From positions 8,003,001-8,067,000 of the forward strand of contig JAMJFZ010000320.1 of NCBI GenBank assembly GCA_026225945.1: a DNA stretch of 64,000 bases, given 5' to 3'. A program made the position numbers and the translations under genes. This document shows, in pieces, positions 46,400 through 55,898 of this stretch. This DNA is from Cricetomys ansorgei (lineage: Eukaryota; Chordata; Mammalia; Rodentia; Nesomyidae). The notes under the pieces are model-generated. The model was given only the letters and a program-made list of their open reading frames with translations. It did no database searches and was not told the DNA's origin. Positions within the stretch are counted from its first letter, which is position 1. Each line of letters starts with the position of its first letter.

Positions 46400-47814
46400 C
46401 CTAACCTGCTGTAAGGAACACAAATTAACAGAAACACACACAACCAACCATCTAACCGGTCACCTGGAGTTATACACCACTGTGGGGCAGATATTCTGAA
46501 AGTTGGAACAGACAGGCAAACAAGAAGGAACCACAGTGGCCACCACAATAATTCCCAGCTCCTGCTGGGATTGACACTCAAGCAGGTTTTCACTTGCTGT
46601 GATCACCTTGAACAAACCTACCATTGCAGAGAGAAGGCGAGCTTAAGACTTCAGTACAACTCAGGCTCACAACAAAGGGGCATACTTTCTGGAAACCACC
46701 CAGGCCTTCGTGGGCCACATTACTGTGTAAAAAAGAACAACAGAATCGAATTTATGGAATTCCCAGAACACAATGAAAAACCGAATATGTAGTTACCCTG
46801 GCTAGAAAAGACCCTATCCTAGATGTTTATATGAAGGCATGGTAATGTGTATTAGTTACTTACAAACAATGCTTATTGGGAATGGCTGCTCAGACTTAAA
46901 AGTCCTGTGGCTACCGTTCTTCTAGAAAGTTCCTAGGCTGCAGAGGCTAGAGATTTAAAGCTGTGTTTCCCATGCTGTTTGAAGTTGAAGCTACAGATAT
47001 GTATTTGGTCCCTCAAATGAGAGATACTTACTCAAAATATGGAAAGCCACCAAAAGTAGAGGCCAAGAGCCTGCCTGTGAGGTCGTTTAGCTGCTGGCAA
47101 ACAGCACTTGGGGCAGGAGAGGGGTTTACGATAGCATTATAGGGTCTACTCCCAATTTCTCATTGGCTTGGGCTTGCACTCAATAAATGGTTCCAGATCC
47201 AGCTTGAGATTACTACCCCTGTGAACAGTCATGCCAGTATGTACCAGTTTATAAGTTATTACATGTACTACTCCTGCTAGCTGGAAGTTATTCCTGATGC
47301 CCTGTGCCTCTGGCTGTCTAACAACTTTAAAAAAAAAATACCTAATTCCCTTCAGTAAATACTTTCCTCCTTAAAATATCTAGGCTGCTTATTATTGTCT
47401 GCCTTGGGCTGTAATAAAACAAGAAAGGTTTGGAAGATCACAGAGAAGACCACACCAGAATCTGTTTGGTCCTGACTGTCCAACCTGGCTGGTCCCTCTC
47501 GTTCTGAGTTTATGCAGTTGGCAGAGATGGGTTCGAAGAGAAGGCTTTGAGACCAAAGCCCCTCTGGGCTCCAAGGATGCCTGTGACGAGGTCCTTGCCC
47601 TGACAAGCAGAAGAGGAAGACAAGTAAATGTATTTCTGAAAGAGCTGGAGGGACTGCCCAGGCCAGGAGCTTAATAGACGTACTCTTACCAGGAAATTCG
47701 TCTCTATCTATTTGAACTTCAACTTCAAGCCCCAAGTTAAATAACTTATTCCCCATCCCTTCCCATTCTGACTCTTAACCAACCTCATCGTTAATAATAA
47801 CAATGTTTAAAAGA
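46400..47814. other. Unique intron sequence, nothing recognised
   Basis: Only a short A-run near 47329. No gene or clear repeat. Confidence 0.45.
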
Positions 47815-48030
47815 TACTAGGGCGAGGGAGAGATCTCAGTCAGGAAAGTACTCACCTTGCAAGCATGGCGACATAAGTTCAGTCCTTAGAGACAGGCTCA
47901 CTGGCCAGCCAGTTAGCCTACCTTCTACACACACACACACCCAATAAAAAACGGGCTGTGCCAAAGGGACGACACTGCCTCCAGAGCTTTGCCTCTGATC
48001 TGCACATGCACCCACACAGACGTGAGCCTG
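47815..48030 (+). repeat. Composite SINE fragment
   Basis: AGGGAGAGATCTCAGTCAGG, CTCACCTTGCAAGCATGGCG and GGCCAGCCAGTTAGCC resemble the other composite SINEs, with an internal deletion. Confidence 0.55.
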
Positions 48031-48462
48031 CCTACATATTATGTGCCTATACTTGAGAACACACAAGGAGAGACCAGCACCCAATCTGGGGGCTCTGAAA
48101 ACAGAGGGTAAGCAAACAGAGAAGGCTGGCAGGCAGCAAGCTGGGCAGGCTTGAAGGAGCCAGTGGTCAGGCTAACCTGGGACTTCGGCTCCTCTAGCCT
48201 GAGCCTGAACCTTCCAGAAGCACCTTGGCTCATCTTGTTGAGGTCACAGAGCCTGCTGTGGTTTACAGAAAGTCCCTTCAGGATTTATAAAGGGCCTTGG
48301 AGGTACCAGCTGGGGAGGTACGCTGCTATTTGATAGCCTCCCAAGAAAGAAAAGGGCTGCTCATTAAAGGTCAGCACAATGTGAAGACGCCATCTCCTGC
48401 AACACAGCCAGATGTCATCTGTACTAAAAATGTGTGAAGAACAAGTGTCATAAAATACAGCG

Positions 48463-48563
48463 GCTGGGCGGTGGTGGTACACGCCTTTAATCCCAGCACT
48501 CAGGAGGCAGAGGAAGGTGGAGCTCTGAGTTTGAGTCCAGCCTGGTCTACAGAGCAGCCAAAG

Positions 48564-48599
<36 letters not shown>

Positions 48600-48622
48600 C
48601 TTGTCTCGAAAAAAAAACCTTT
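48463..48622 (+). repeat. B1 SINE with internal (CA)n
   Basis: GGCTGGGCGGTGGTGGTACA ... GTCCAGCCTGGTCTACAGAG, then a (CA)n at 48566-48596 where the normal body reads CTACACAGAGAAA, then CCTTGTCTCGAAAAAAAAAC. Confidence 0.88.
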
Positions 48623-49051
48623 AAAAATCCACAGGGCAGGGATCGGGGCACCCAGCCTCAGACCCAGGTCTCACCCAGGTCTCCCACTCCCAAATCATTG
48701 GTTCATTCAGTCTGTGTTTATCAGCTGACAACGCAAGCCCCACAAGCTGTGTGGGGTGTTTCGCTTCATAGATTGTACCTTACATGTTACTTCTTTAAAA
48801 CTGGATAGAGATGATCTAGTGCGGAGGGGGACGACTGACATGGGGAGCACTCCAGAGGCCTTACTGGAGAAAGGCCCTGCTCTATTTTGCTCCCTCCTTT
48901 CCCCCAGGAAACCCTCAGGCTTCCACTCCCTCCCACAGTCAAGGCCAAGTCCTGTACACTCCTTGGTCTTCAGCTGCCTCCCTCCCTCTGCTCTGGGTAC
49001 TCTGAGCAGCCTGCCTGGCGTGTTCCACAGGGAACAAGATGCGCCTTGGTC

Positions 49052-49278
49052 TTCTGTAACTGTGTGGGATGGACACCAAGCCAGTAGAGATGTAAATACT
49101 GTTTGTAGTAAGTCAGATGGAAAGAGGGAAAACGGAGCCTGGAAGACAAGAGAGGGATAAGAAAGGCAAAAGTTGCAATTGAGAGAACGGTAATTGGGGA
49201 ATCCCCATGACATTGGATAACAGAGATTTGCGGGAAGTGAAGGAGCCATCTATGTATCCGTCCCACACAGTTACAGAA
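49052..49278. repeat. Inverted repeat, 24-nt arms, about 177 bp apart
   Basis: The left arm TTCTGTAACTGTGTGGGATG plus GACA (49052-49075) returns as its reverse complement at 49255-49278 with two mismatches. Arms are not CA or TA repeats. No obvious TSD flanks them, so a transposon is not shown. Confidence 0.8.
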
Positions 49279-50321
49279 CCGGTTCCGTGTAGGCCCAAAA
49301 GTGTGAGGTGGAGTCCTGAACACGGAACAATGCCTGCCAGTGAGACAGCATGCTCCAATTCTGCTTGTCTATCTCAACCACACTTGATCCAAAAAGTATA
49401 AATTATAAATTCCAGGAGATTTTAACTGACAGATCAGATGAGGCCCCAAGATTCAAGAAAAGAAAGGAAAAAAAAAGTAAGTCAGCAGAGAGAATTGCTT
49501 TGTTTTGTTTTTTTCCCTCTGAATCTACCCCCAGAAGAGGCCTGCTATGTGTCCCCTGACCTCCAGAGTAAGAAGAAGTCTGCCTTTCTCCATGAGTTAA
49601 GAAGGGAAAGGGTGGTACCTGTGCTGGAGCCTTTGACTTCCTGTTTTGAAATGACTGAGCCTATGAGCCCATCAAAAGAAAAATGATTTTCAACCAGACA
49701 CATACAAGCAGCACTTGGCCCTGGCAGAGATTAAATTCCCTTATCCATCACCCTCCTCCCAATTACCCTTTCTGTGGGTCTTGGTCACCCCTCCTACTTC
49801 AGAGGGCAAAGAAGGGAAGACACCCGCTGGAATCCATGGAGCTCTGACCAGGGAAGGGACCTGCCTCGTCTCAGAGTTGCTATGGAAAGTCCTGTGTCTG
49901 CACAGTCCTTCAACCACAGAGGGGAAGGTCCCAGGCTCAATATGGCTCATCCTTCGATTACTCAACCCTGTTTTCGGCTTCCTACAGCTCCACTGCTAAG
50001 ACCATCCTGGCACCTTTTCAAAGGAAGTTTCAATGGATACGTAAAAGGCAGCCCTAAGTATTGGAATGATTCCAAAACTCATTCTATGTATAAGCAAAAA
50101 GTCTCCCTAATGTCAAATTAACCACGTGTAACAACAGAGAAATAGATGATGCTGGACCATGCTTTGCATGGGGGTAGAGAAGGTTAGACACATCTGTAAA
50201 TTTAAAAGGCTGTGGCTACGCTTTTGTCTCAAATTTTAATAATGATTCTCCAGGATGGTACATTTGTATAAAACAGATTTTACTGAATAAGATACAAAAT
50301 GCATGATGGGATCTTAACTAC

Positions 50322-50377
50322 TGTGAGTGTATGTGTGTGTGTGTGTATGTGTGTGTCTGTCTGTCTGTCTGTCTGTG
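50322..50377. repeat. (TG)n(TCTG)n microsatellite
   Basis: TG-rich tract followed by about six TCTG units. Confidence 0.95.
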
Positions 50378-50710
50378 GGACACACTTCCCTTATCTGAAA
50401 TGATTGGGACCGGAAGCTTTTTGGATTGGGACAGTTTCTGAATTCTGGGAGATCTACATATATATGCGGTGTCTTGGGGACTGGACAGATGAATATGGGA
50501 TTCGTCTGCGTGACAACGGCCCCCCGAACGCACAGCCTGAAGGTAACCCTATATATCTTTCGTCATCTGCGTTTTGACTACGACCTATTGCGTGCGGTCA
50601 GGTGTGGAATCTTTCACGTGCGTTGCCGTGCTGGCTCTCAAAAACTTTCAAATGTTAGAGCCTCTTGGGATTTCATATTCCCTGGTAAGGGACGTTCAGC
50701 CCATGTATAC
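50378..50710 (+). repeat. Old Tigger-like DNA transposon relic, CpG-rich
   Basis: CTTCCCTTATCTGAAATGAT, GGGACCGGAAGCTTTTTGGA, CAGCCTGAAGGTAA, GTTTTGACTACGACCTATTG and GGTCAGGTGTGGAATCTTTC reproduce the order of an ancient eutherian element. Fifteen CpG remain in 50401-50640. Class assignment is from memory. Confidence 0.6.
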
Positions 50711-52110
50711 AATCTATACTATGGAGGGAAAAAATCCAGTTGCTTCTGCGTGAGAGAACAATGGAGAATTGCTTCTCTTCTCTTCATCTCAAATTTACAA
50801 ACAGAATGAGAGATGAAAATCATGCTTCCAGATGCATCCTATGCTCAACTTGATCCAACAGAGCCGCTAATAAAGACTGTAATCCTTCTATACATTCAAC
50901 CCAGGCAACGAATTCCCAGGTGACAGTGAAAGTAAACAACTGCAGAAGAAGAAGAAAAAAAAGAGAGAGAGAGGCCTCTTCCTTGGCAGGCGTCTCCAGA
51001 AACAGTAGCTTTCAAACAAAAACCACAATCCTAGTGAGAAACACAAAGAGAAGGTTGAAGGAGCACTTCTCATACAGCGGCCGGAGGGCCTCCCAGCTTT
51101 GCAAGACACGACACAGGTCCATCAAAGGACGGCCCTGCTGTCTTGGGCAGGTATGTGAGACATTTTAATGGGAGAGGTTGAACGTCCGCAGACTGCATTC
51201 ACGGAGAGACTCAGATGGGTCAAGAAACCACAGGCATGAGATCCCCATCTCCAACTTAGCAGTTCACACTATGGAGGTATCTATCATGAGCATAGATTTC
51301 TTTAAGTCAGTGGCTAACAGAGGCCACCCTTCCCCAGCATCCAAGTCACAGAGAAATGCCTTCTGTGTTTGATGCCTCGGGAGCAGTGCAGTCAGCCCAT
51401 GTGAAAGCTCTGGTCTTAGTGGGTTTAAACTTGATCCAGTCACCAGAGTCTGGGAATGCACAGACATGCCCCCAGTCGCAGAGCTGGAGGTAGAAGCCAG
51501 GCTCTCTTGACAAGCCCTGGAGCCACAACCTTCCCGGAGCTGAAGATGAGGGTCTACTTCATACATTCAGCTAGCAAATATTTGTCAGGCCCTATACAAA
51601 GCATCTGGACTAGAAGGGAGCCTAAAATCCTGTGCCCCCCCGCCCCGACACACACACCTCATGAAGTCTATTAGCTAAGAAGATCAAGGGTTTCTAAAGA
51701 AAACCGCCTAACAGGGGCCCACTCCTACTAAATCCTCAGTGGCGTAACTGATGGCCAATTATCTGATGACCAATTACTCAAGTTCACAATTACCCAAGCT
51801 TATGAACTAGAAAAACACAAAAGCCAGTGGGCTTCATACTAGAACGGAAGGAGGTATTTGCCAGCCTGCAAGCTGGGCAGTCTTTTCTCTTTCCCTCCTC
51901 ACACGCTCCAGCCAGCAGCACTGTTCTTCTGTCTCACAGACAGGTATCCAGAGAACACCTGCCAGAAGGCTTCAGATGGAGGTGGGGTGGGGGTGGCAAT
52001 AATCCGGTCTGTGTTACAGTCCCTTCTGCCTCGGTCAGGCTGATCCCGGAAGGCTACGCAGGCCTGTACCATAAGGCTTCAGAGATGCAAGCACTGCAAC
52101 ACTTTAAAAT
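50711..52110. other. Mostly unique intron sequence
   Basis: A MIR-like segment lies at 51455-51530 (CCCAGTCGCAGAGCTGGAGG). No gene. Confidence 0.45.
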
Positions 52111-52121
52111 TCAAAGCAGCA

Positions 52122-52319
52122 CGGGCTAGAGAGATGTCTCTCTAGTTAAGGGAGCACGCTGTTCTTGCAGAGGACCAAGGTTTGGTTCCCAGAATACACA
52201 TCAGGTAGCTCATAACCACTTGTTAATCCAGCTCTAGGGGACTCAAAAGCTCTTCTGGCCTCTGGAAGCACCTACACACATAAAGCATACACACACACAC
52301 ACACAAATAAAATTCTTAA
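52122..52319 (+). repeat. B2 SINE, first of three
   Basis: GGGCTAGAGAGATGTCTCTC, TTGGTTCCCAGAATACACAT, CTCTTCTGGCCTCTGGAAGC and a (CA)n/AAATAAAAT tail. Preceded by TCAAAGCAG at 52111-52119. Confidence 0.9.
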
Positions 52320-52561
52320 GGGGCTGGAGAAATGACTCAAAGTTAAGGGCAACACACTGTTCTTCCACAGGACCCTGGTTCAATTCCCAGTACCTATATG
52401 AGGTGGCTCACAACCACCTGTCACTCCAGTCCAGAGGAGTCAATAGCCTGCTCTCACCTCCACGGCACTGAATGCGCACGCGCACACACAGCAGAGAGGG
52501 GTAATTAAAAATGAAATAAATATCTTAATTTTATTTAAAATATCTTAATTTTAATTAAAGA
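52320..52561 (+). repeat. B2 SINE, second of three
   Basis: GGGCTGGAGAAATGACTCAA, GGTTCAATTCCCAGTACCTA and an AT-rich end where ATATCTTAATTTTA occurs twice (52520 and 52542). Confidence 0.9.
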
Positions 52562-52759
52562 AGGCTGGAGAAATGGCTCAGCAGTTAAGAGCACTTGCTG
52601 CTCTTCTGGAGGACCCAAGTTCAGTTCCCATAAGGCAGCTCATAAATGTCTCTAATTCAGTACCAGGGGACCTGACACCGCACACAGACTAACATGCAAG
52701 CAAACCATCAATGCACATAAAATTAAAAAAAAAAAGTAATTCTTTTTAAATAAAAAAAA
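52562..52759 (+). repeat. B2 SINE, third of three
   Basis: AGGCTGGAGAAATGGCTCAG, AGAGCACTTGCTGCTCTTCT, CAAGTTCAGTTCCCATAAGG and an A-rich tail followed by TCAAAGCAG at 52760-52768. Confidence 0.9.
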
Positions 52760-52768
52760 TCAAAGCAG

Positions 52769-55189
52769 AAAAATATGATTTAGCCTCAACTATCATCAAC
52801 AGTAGATGCTAATAAAATGAAAAACAAGAAATTTTAAAATAAAAAAATACTGTTTCCAATGCACATTTTAAGGCCCCACATAATGGCGGGAGTTCTGCTG
52901 CACTGTGAATATTTCCAAGAACTTTCAACTAAACTAAATTTGTAGGTTCATATTCAAGTCCATGTTTTGAAAGTAGTATTTGCCCTGCACTAAAAGGGGA
53001 TCAGAAAAAGCAGGCTCCTCACGATGTCAATTATAAACAAATGCCATTTGGGGGGAGAAAAAACGGGGGCCAGAAAGGGGTGGTCAGGGCAGGATCAAAG
53101 AGGATATTCAGTCCAGCGCAAGCTTGGACAAGGCTGTGGTTCCAGAAAGCTACACTGAAAAACCCTAAAGCCACTTCCAAGTCAACTTAATAAATTAATA
53201 AATTCTGATGAGAGCTGGGAATGTAAAGCAAGCACCAGTTGCAGGTTTTAAGTTTCTTCCCCAGGGTTGGGCTAACGCTTATTTCCTAGTTGGCCACAGG
53301 ATCCATGCAAATGAAATTTTGATGGGCAAGTAAGTCACAGGTACAGGAAGGTTCAGGTACATTCCTGCCGTACACTCCTGTTCTAAACATTTCTGCTGAG
53401 AATGACTGGGCATGCAGCATCCCAGCAAAACTTGAATAGGCCTGAACATAGCTCTGAAGTCTAGACCAAATCAGTGGGCCCTTTGTTTAAACAGCATGAG
53501 CCTCATTATATCTGCATACCAACCTGTCCTCTAGCCCTCTGGGTAGAGAATCCTGCTTGGTCCCAGGTGGCCCTATGAGCCTGGCACTCTTGAGATGCCC
53601 CTCTGTCTGGTTCCACCCTCTTGCAACCCAGAATGCCAGCAAAGTCCCTCAGAAGTTTCACAACCACAGGTTTGGGTAAGGAGACAAACACTGCTCTAGT
53701 TTGCTGACATTAAACTAAAAATATGAACTGCAAACAAAAGCCATCTTTTACCAGGACTGGCTGGGGTGTCCTGGAGTTCCGCGTGGTAGCACAAGACCAT
53801 ATTCTTGGCAGCCAGGTCTCCTTAACAACTTTTCCAAGCCCCAAAAAGACGGGGGTCTAGTCTGTCTCTGTGCTACCAAGAAATCCCACAGCCGGCAACT
53901 CTGCCTGTTTGATGCAAAAAAAAAAAAAAAAAAAGGTTTTATGATTCTGCCATCCACCAAGATGATTTCGGGGCCGTGTCTACTGAGAGTGTTAGATACA
54001 CACTTAAAGAAGGCGGGAGGCAAAAACAGCCCTAGTTCCCTGGAAAGAAATGTGTTTCCCTCTTCCCTGCAATTAGAAAAGCAAAAGATTACTGTGGCAA
54101 CTTGGAGGCGTCAAAAATGGATTTCGATGCCAACGTGGCCCAGCACCGGTCTGTCGATGCAGGAGAAATGGAGGAAGGGCTTCCTGAGACCAAGACACAC
54201 GGAACCTTCTCAGAAGGTTACCTGTTGGGCTTCTAAGCCATGCAGCAGAGCCGGGTCCAGGGCACTTCGGGGCATCACTAGTCTCCTCTAGTCCCAAACT
54301 TTCCTTCAGGACCTCCGGAAGAGAGGAGTCTGGCCCTCCCTATCCTGATAGGAGACGTGGAACTTAGCCTAAGTCAAAGAGGATGTGAGGAAGGATTCGT
54401 TCTCGTGCTACAGGACTCTCCAAATGCTCAGAACCCAAGCAGAAGGGATGGGACTAGAAACTGCAGAGTATCCCCAAGCGCTGTAGGGCCCAAACTGTGA
54501 CCCAAACCTCTAGAGTCCCTATGTCCGGGTCTAGAGACCAGAGGTGGTGGGCTAGGCCCCGGAGCACTAGCGCAATGTCACTGTGGGACTAGACCCCTTG
54601 GGGTGTTTCGCAAAGCTCGCTCCCCACGGAAGGAAGCTCTGGGAACCCACCCCGGAACCCACCCATCCCCTCCCCACACCTGCTCTATCCCCACCGAGCT
54701 TGGAACACGTGGTAGCTCAGCTTGGGGCTTCCCAGCCGGCTGCAGGGACTCTAGCACGCCGGGGCGTGCACCACCGGTCCCGGGGTCCCCAACCAGGAAG
54801 AGGCAGCGCTCCCTGGCGCAGAGCAGCCGGCTCCCAGTGCCTGTTTCATCCCAACCCTCAGCAGCAGCCGGGACCGAGTTTTATGTCTTCCCACCACCCC
54901 TCGACCCCGGCAGCTTCCAATAACCCCTACCTTTCTCTGCCACCTAGCCAACAGACAAGACACAAAGAAGAAAGAAAAGAAAGAAGGGGCCACACACGCC
55001 TTCTCTCCCTGCGGTCTCAACCTCCAGCCTGGAGCTAGGAGGAAGAGGAAGCGCACCTTCCCTCTTCCCATCCCAACTCCGTGACCCGCGGATCCCGGCA
55101 GCAATTAGCCTCCAAAGAGGCCGAAGGGAAGAGGTGAGGTTGAAGAAGCAGAACGCAGAGCGAGAGAGAAGAAAATATTCAACAAAACC
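52769..55189. other. Unique intron sequence leading to the CpG island
   Basis: A 19-base A run at 53916-53934; GC content rises from about 54600. No repeat family recognised; an A/G-rich run lies at 54955-54987. Confidence 0.45.
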
Positions 55190-55202
55190 ACGCTAACGCG
55201 CC

Positions 55203-55209
55203 CCCTACC
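55203..55209 (-). promoter_or_regulatory. Chst11: Main 5' splice site of CHST11 exon 1
   Basis: On the minus strand the exon ends CCCAG at 55209 and the intron begins GTAGGG (GT at 55208-55207). This matches the donor consensus and breaks codon 40 after its first base (phase 1). The known CHST11 protein continues with Val-Met-Arg-Arg after LHP, which fits a codon of the form G|TN completed by exon 2. Confidence 0.9.
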
Positions 55210-55326
55210 TGGGTGCAACATACTTTGGAAATAGAAGATGACCAGGATAAAGGATCCCAAGCAAGTGGCCAGCACCATCCGACAAATTCTGTTCATCCTC
55301 ATCACTTCCAGCAGCGCCGGCTTCAT
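55209..55326 (-). CDS. Chst11: Carbohydrate sulfotransferase 11 (chondroitin 4-O-sulfotransferase 1), first coding exon, partial
   Basis: Transfers sulfate from PAPS to carbon 4 of GalNAc in chondroitin, in the Golgi lumen, as a type II membrane protein (family knowledge). The exon encodes residues 1-39 plus one base of codon 40. The peptide begins [17 protein letters not shown] and ends FYFQSMLHP, which I recognise as the N-terminus of vertebrate CHST11, about 352 residues long in human. Residues 1-16 form a basic cytosolic tail (K2, R10, R13, R16); residues 17 to about 36 form one hydrophobic signal-anchor. The PAPS-binding and catalytic regions lie in later exons outside the window. The start is the ATG at 55326-55324, with G at -3. 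No other ATG occurs in the 433 bases upstream, so the choice is firm. The exon ends at CAG before GTAGGG. A second in-frame donor lies 15 nt inside it. Confidence 0.95.
55218..55224 (-). promoter_or_regulatory. Chst11: Alternative upstream 5' splice site inside exon 1
   Basis: Codons 34-36 read CAA AGT ATG, creating the motif A|GTATGT with GT at 55223-55222. GTATGT is as good a donor as the main GTAGGG. It lies exactly 15 nt upstream, in the same phase, so its use removes five residues and turns the junction into Gln-Ile if exon 2 starts TC. A human CHST11 isoform of 347 residues is known (from memory), which this site would explain. Use in this species is inferred, not seen. Confidence 0.7.
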
Positions 55327-55755
55327 GGCTTTGTCCTGGCCGCGGGGACCTGGCTGTCCGGGAGGCGCGTCCGGAGCACAGAAGCGGGGACCCCGCCGCG
55401 GGGGACCAGCGCCCGGGAGGCTCAGAACGGAGCCGGCCGAGCTCTGGAGCCGGATCCCGCTAGCTTTAACCGAGGCTCTTCGAGCCCCCAACCCGGGGCT
55501 CGGGGCCGGGGGTGGGGGGTGCAAGGCGCGGGAGTTGATATGCAAGTGTGGAGATGCGTGGCCCCGGCCGCGCGCTCCTGCCGGTCCGCCTCGCCTCGGC
55601 TCGATGCTCCGCCGCCTCCTCCGCCGGCGTCTGCGGCCGCCACTGCCTCCTCACGGGCCGGGCGACCGGGATGCGAGAAGGAAGGTGCCGCCACCACCGT
55701 GCACTGGCCTCCGTGACTGTCCAGATCCCCCTCCCTCCCTCCCTCGCCAAAAGCT
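55327..55755 (-). other. Chst11: Probable CHST11 5' untranslated leader
   Basis: This is the GC-rich stretch between the predicted start site, about 30 nt below the TATA-like box, and the start codon. On the minus strand no ATG occurs from 55327 to 55759; the first one upstream, at 55762-55760, opens a two-codon frame ATG AAG TAG that may lie just outside the transcript. The leader is rich in GGC and GGA runs, suggesting strong secondary structure. The upstream end is an inference from the TATA position. Confidence 0.6.
55727..55743 (-). promoter_or_regulatory. G-quadruplex motif at the start of the leader
   Basis: On the transcribed-sense (minus) strand four runs of three or more G are separated by single A residues: three GGG and one GGGGG. 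Such a pattern satisfies the usual G4 rule with one-base loops and would lie at the very 5' end of the mRNA or across the start site. Confidence 0.55.
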
Positions 55756-55776
55756 ACTTCATTGCGCTCCAGTGAT

Positions 55777-55783
55777 CTATATA
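55777..55783 (-). promoter_or_regulatory. Chst11: TATA-like box of the CHST11 promoter
   Basis: The minus strand reads TATATAG at 55783-55777 inside a longer AATATATAG, an isolated AT-rich island in otherwise GC-rich sequence. It lies about 450 bp upstream of the start codon, and would place transcription start near 55750-55755. A run of nine G (plus strand, 55792-55800) lies immediately upstream. Function is inferred from position and context. Confidence 0.5.
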
Positions 55784-55854
55784 TTCCGGGAGGGGGGGGG
55801 TTTACCAAACGCAACTCGCAGCCCCGGGCGAGGGGAGGGCGCCGGCGAGGGGGA

Positions 55855-55898
55855 GGGCGGGGCCGCGCCTGGGCGGAGCGTCCGCTCCCCCCGCCCCC
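55855..55898 (-). promoter_or_regulatory. Cluster of GC boxes (Sp1/KLF type)
   Basis: Three candidate Sp1/KLF sites lie 70-120 bp upstream of the TATA-like box: GGGCGGGGCC at 55855-55864, GGGCGG at 55871-55876 and CCCCCCGCCCCC at 55887-55898. Their spacing is typical of a proximal promoter. Binding is not shown by sequence alone. Confidence 0.55.

Larger units (their letters stand above)
1..55208 (-). other. Chst11: 5' part of CHST11 intron 1
   Basis: All sequence below the exon 1 donor belongs to the first intron, which is very long in mammals (family knowledge). No exon 2 (which should begin with a frame for Met-Arg-Arg-Asn-Pro-Phe-Gly) is present in the window, so the intron is at least 55.2 kb here. 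Its content is unique sequence with scattered repeats listed separately. Nested or antisense genes were looked for and none could be supported. Confidence 0.85.

Noticed and set aside
54583..55104. Possible extra upstream or alternative exon in the GC-rich stretch below exon 1
   Set aside because: Frames there are Pro/Ser rich without a known domain, and no convincing paired acceptor and donor could be identified by eye.
55327..55545. N-terminal extension of CHST11 by 73 residues in the same frame
   Set aside because: The first codon of that frame at 55545-55543 is TTG, not ATG, and the known protein starts at MKPALLEV. No upstream ATG exists in the leader.
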